DNA of 8,043 bases from assembly GCA_002402085.1 (NCBI GenBank), contig NVVB01000110.1:3401-11443 (forward strand), read 5' to 3'. The notes under the pieces were generated by a model. It had not been told where the DNA came from. It searched no databases and saw nothing but the letters and a program-made list of their open reading frames with translations. A program made the translations under genes and the position numbers. This DNA is from Gammaproteobacteria bacterium (lineage in GTDB: Bacteria > Pseudomonadota > Gammaproteobacteria > Pseudomonadales > UBA3067). Position 1 is the stretch's first letter. The number at the start of each line of letters is the position of its first letter. Shown here one piece after another: positions 6,201 through 8,043 of the stretch.

Positions 6201-8043
6201 TTTATGGGCAACTATATTATTGGCCATTGGTTTAAACCCATATCAGAAATTAACGCGCCACTTCAGCAAGCCTATCGAGATGCAGTGCAAGCCGGCGCCT
6301 TTCAACTGGCCTCCTCTTGTTTAGTCTGTAATTTGAACGTTGATGTATTGGCCGGTCGAAACCTGTCGAGCGTCATGAGCAATAGCCTCAGGGTAATAGC
6401 AACGTTGAGCGATATAAAGCTCGATGAATCAAACTTGCGGGCAGTACTGGTTGCACAAGTGTGTGAAAATTTAACGTCAACCCGTGAATTATCCACTCTC
6501 CTAGTCGGTAATTATTACGACGAGCATTGCCTCACTGTAGGATTGGAGGTAGTCGAAGATCGCGCGGCTACTTTCACCGCCTACGTTTACAAAATCATAC
6601 TCGCTATCGTATTCGAGCAGATGGACGCAAACACGGAGTATCTCGCCAAAACCAGATTAGTATCCAAAATGTCACGGGGCACCGCCAACACCAAGTCTTA
6701 TCACTTCTTAATGCCACTAGCCTATCTTCTATGTCTCCATAAATTTGATACCAAAGCCCGCAAACAACATATTAGTTTTGCACGCAAACACCTCAAAAAA
6801 CTAATTAAATATACCCCGGTCTGCGAGATTAATTGCCTTCATAAGATGCTATTGGTGCAGGCCGAACTCACTGCACACGACCAAAATTACGAAGCCGCAT
6901 CCCGGCTCTACACTGAGGCCTGTAATGCCGCGGTGAACGGACAAAACGTATTTGAGAAAGCGCTCTGCGAAGAATTCGCGGGTCGCTTCTACTTAAGACA
7001 AAAGCAGTCCATCATTGCCTACATCTATTTAAAGAAAGCGTATAGTAGCTACCAAGAATGGGGCTCAAAAGCCAAATTAATACAACTAAACCGTAAATAC
7101 GCTGAGCTATTCGAAACACAATCCGTTGACCTACTCAACAATAATCTCAGTCCCGACCTGTATACGCGAGACTTAGCAAGCTCTTTAAGCGGCAACAATA
7201 GTAGCGTAAAAAACAACGCTAAACCCAACAACAGCATTAACGCCTTTACCGCCACCGCCACCGCCACGGATGGACTCGGCCTAGACATCAGTTCAATCTC
7301 AAAGGCCTATGAGTTAATCGCCGGTGAAATCAATCTTGATCAGCTGATCAATAAGATATTAAAGCTCGTAATGGAAAATGCCGGCGCGGAAAAAGTATAC
7401 TTAATACTCAACGACAAGACCGACTCATGGCATGCGGTAGGATTTAATTCGGTTCAATCCTCAAACGAGGATAAAGGCGCAGACAACAATCATCAAATCT
7501 TTCCTACCAACATAGAAGACTCCACCAACCTGCCTCTAAGTGTAATTAATTACGTTATTAACAGCGGTGAAAGTGTTGTCATTCGAAACGCTCAACAAAA
7601 CAATCACTTCGCAAACGATCCACACGTCATCGCGGCAAAAATAAAATCCACCTTATGCATTCCATTAAAAAAACAGAATAAAACCATAGGGATTTTGTAC
7701 GCAGAAAATAACGAGCTCGAAGGGGCATTTTCAGAAAGTCGCGTTCGAATCCTAGACATTATTGCAGCGCAAGGCGCGGTAGCCATCGAAAATGCAAAAC
7801 TATACACAAGCTTACGAGAATCCGAAAACCAATACCGAGGGGTATTCGAAAATTCTATTGAAGGCATTTTTCAACTAAGCCTGTCTCATAAAATTGTGCT
7901 AGCAAACCGTTCCTTTATACGCATCCTGGGCTATGCAGACCTGTCGACTTTAACCCAACAACGTCTTCATTTTGATGAACAGTTTTACGTCAACAAAACA
8001 CACGCTACAGCCATTACCAACACACTCAAGAAGACCAAGAAAG
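3219..8043 (+). CDS. Large multi-domain sensor: Ser/Thr kinase-like, AAA_16 ATPase, TPR-like, GAF, PAS (3' end outside window)
   Basis: The frame is open for 1608 codons and runs off the right edge. Residues about 8-270 form a protein-kinase-like domain with K37 (LAVVLKT), E55, H-K-D at 128-130, N135, DFG at 149-151 and APE at 177-179; the glycine loop is poorly kept. The catalytic residues are present, so it may be active. Residues about 300-620 are an AAA_16/STAND-type ATPase: YGR at 302-304, Walker A GFSGIGKT at 330-337, Walker B LIIFLDDLQWAD at 455-466. The family motif RFAHDRIQQSAY is at 687-698. Residues about 700-1310 are mostly helical and TPR-like, probably a ligand- or protein-binding scaffold. 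An Asn/Ser/Thr-rich linker (about 1322-1352) precedes a GAF domain (about 1371-1531), then a PAS domain from about 1535 (EGIF, AN at 1562-1563, LGY). Relatives usually end in a histidine kinase or GGDEF module; which applies here is not visible. No membrane segment was seen, so it is probably cytoplasmic. Confidence 0.88.
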   Translation, partial: MINPVKGYQVTEEQYCGTNTVIYRAIRESDHLAVVLKTATGECPTAEQLGRYRHEFEIINLIKSDRIIKVISIEQEEMACSLVLEDCGGVSLAQLIKDNYAFTIPEILTIASNTITGISQIHAANVIHKDINPSNIIYNPESGDLKIIDFGISSILPKEQPTICNPAQLQGTLAYIAPEQTGRMNRAVDYRADFYSLGITLYELTVGQVPFQSEQALEIIHGHIAGVITPPHVTNPEIPKALSDIILKLTAKTAEERYQGSWGIKADLTRCIEQYTLHQQIEPFKLATFDLPDRFEIPQKLYGRSREVNEIVSLFDQVEQGRFEFVLISGFSGIGKTSLVREVHKPLTRRKGYFVSGKFDQFCIDKPFSAISIAFSQLIKQILTEGINSIALWKHQINTHLGENISVLAELIPDIKHIVGPQEPSVSLDARLAKSRFQVTLQSFIRIFAQRKLPLIIFLDDLQWADAASFSLIHLFLTDKNNHYLLLLGAYRDNEVGPSHPLTHLINELEEESAPLHAIKLDKLPELEIQHLVADALYRTQAEVADLALLVSNKTRGNPFFIEQLLKNIYANKLLYFDTEAGQWCWDIERIRLADISDNVVDLISSKIRQLPQLTQEILFVGACTGNVFPLNILCHITQNKPKEIELILKEASIQGLVIPIGNTIHLELSNQELINKMAQGESIDYRFAHDRIQQSAYNFFPESQRQQIDYKLGWFFYHHDARVLDEKIFDVVNHLNNSSQLINTTQEKSTVVKLNYQSMLKAKRSGAYKTAHGYGLSALKLMDDQWQASDYEQNIDLYTQLAEVCSLLGLTEEMNAYIDLVVTHAKNTLDKVHALEKRFASYSVRREHAKAISIGVDALQMLGLKIPKNPTSLDMTIKLAHFFLVANRKLNSIDKNNLPETTDETHIAVLRILAGLSTSAFVATRYLPIYLGLTSVQYSVKHGFCGFSEMGFSNSAVLFSSILEQFEKGREFSQWSMRIAERFDAGQHLAKASFMGNYIIGHWFKPISEINAPLQQAYRDAVQAGAFQLASSCLVCNLNVDVLAGRNLSSVMSNSLRVIATLSDIKLDESNLRAVLVAQVCENLTSTRELSTLLVGNYYDEHCLTVGLEVVEDRAATFTAYVYKIILAIVFEQMDANTEYLAKTRLVSKMSRGTANTKSYHFLMPLAYLLCLHKFDTKARKQHISFARKHLKKLIKYTPVCEINCLHKMLLVQAELTAHDQNYEAASRLYTEACNAAVNGQNVFEKALCEEFAGRFYLRQKQSIIAYIYLKKAYSSYQEWGSKAKLIQLNRKYAELFETQSVDLLNNNLSPDLYTRDLASSLSGNNSSVKNNAKPNNSINAFTATATATDGLGLDISSISKAYELIAGEINLDQLINKILKLVMENAGAEKVYLILNDKTDSWHAVGFNSVQSSNEDKGADNNHQIFPTNIEDSTNLPLSVINYVINSGESVVIRNAQQNNHFANDPHVIAAKIKSTLCIPLKKQNKTIGILYAENNELEGAFSESRVRILDIIAAQGAVAIENAKLYTSLRESENQYRGVFENSIEGIFQLSLSHKIVLANRSFIRILGYADLSTLTQQRLHFDEQFYVNKTHATAITNTLKKTKK
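7248..7268 (+). repeat. In-frame 6 bp microrepeat (ACCGCC x3 plus ACG) in the inter-domain linker
   Basis: Three exact ACCGCC units followed by ACG encode alternating Thr-Ala (residues 1344-1350). The unit is six bases long, so gain or loss of copies would lengthen or shorten the linker without breaking the frame. Confidence 0.8.

Noticed and set aside
6527..6742. Short + strand open frame inside the helical region of the sensor
   Set aside because: It overlaps the uninterrupted long frame and its Arg/His-rich product looks like an out-of-frame translation.
7604..7867. Antisense open frame opposite the GAF/PAS region
   Set aside because: The + strand frame shows clear GAF and PAS motifs there, and the antisense product resembles no known family.

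Overview
The window looks like chromosomal DNA from a Gram-negative bacterium, most likely a gammaproteobacterium, possibly marine. The evidence is an outer-membrane fimbrial usher plus a very large kinase/ATPase signalling protein, in DNA of moderate GC content with both AT- and GC-ending codons. The genus cannot be named from the sequence. All convincing genes lie on the + strand; no tRNA, rRNA, CRISPR array, transposase or integrase was seen.

Bases 1-153 are the 3' end of a gene whose last 50 codons resemble the C-terminal strands of a fimbrial periplasmic chaperone. After a 46-base gap comes a complete usher gene of the CS1/TcfC (alpha-fimbrial, 'alternative chaperone-usher') type. It ends at 2881; its start is uncertain (ATG 251 preferred, TTG 200 possible). 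Together these are the distal part of a chaperone-usher fimbria operon; the pilin and tip subunit genes are not in the window and, if present, are upstream.

Bases 2882-3218 contain no gene. They are unusually rich in short direct repeats: one array of about 14 bp units straddles the usher stop codon, a second has three 11 bp units, and a third has three 15 bp units. The last unit of the third array supplies the ribosome binding site of the next gene. No convincing terminator or promoter was found here.

From GTG 3219 to the right edge is one open frame of at least 1608 codons with no stop. It encodes a serine/threonine-kinase-like domain, an AAA_16-type (STAND-like) ATPase, a long helical TPR-like region, a GAF domain and the beginning of a PAS domain. 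This is the architecture of the large multi-domain sensors often annotated as 'trifunctional' kinase/ATPase/histidine kinase, or as diguanylate-cyclase variants. The output domain lies beyond the window.

The fimbrial operon and the sensor share a strand, but a regulatory link between them is only a possibility. Nothing here amounts to a clearly new system. The most unusual features are the repeat-filled intergenic region and the way its repeats supply both the usher stop codon and the next gene's ribosome binding site.
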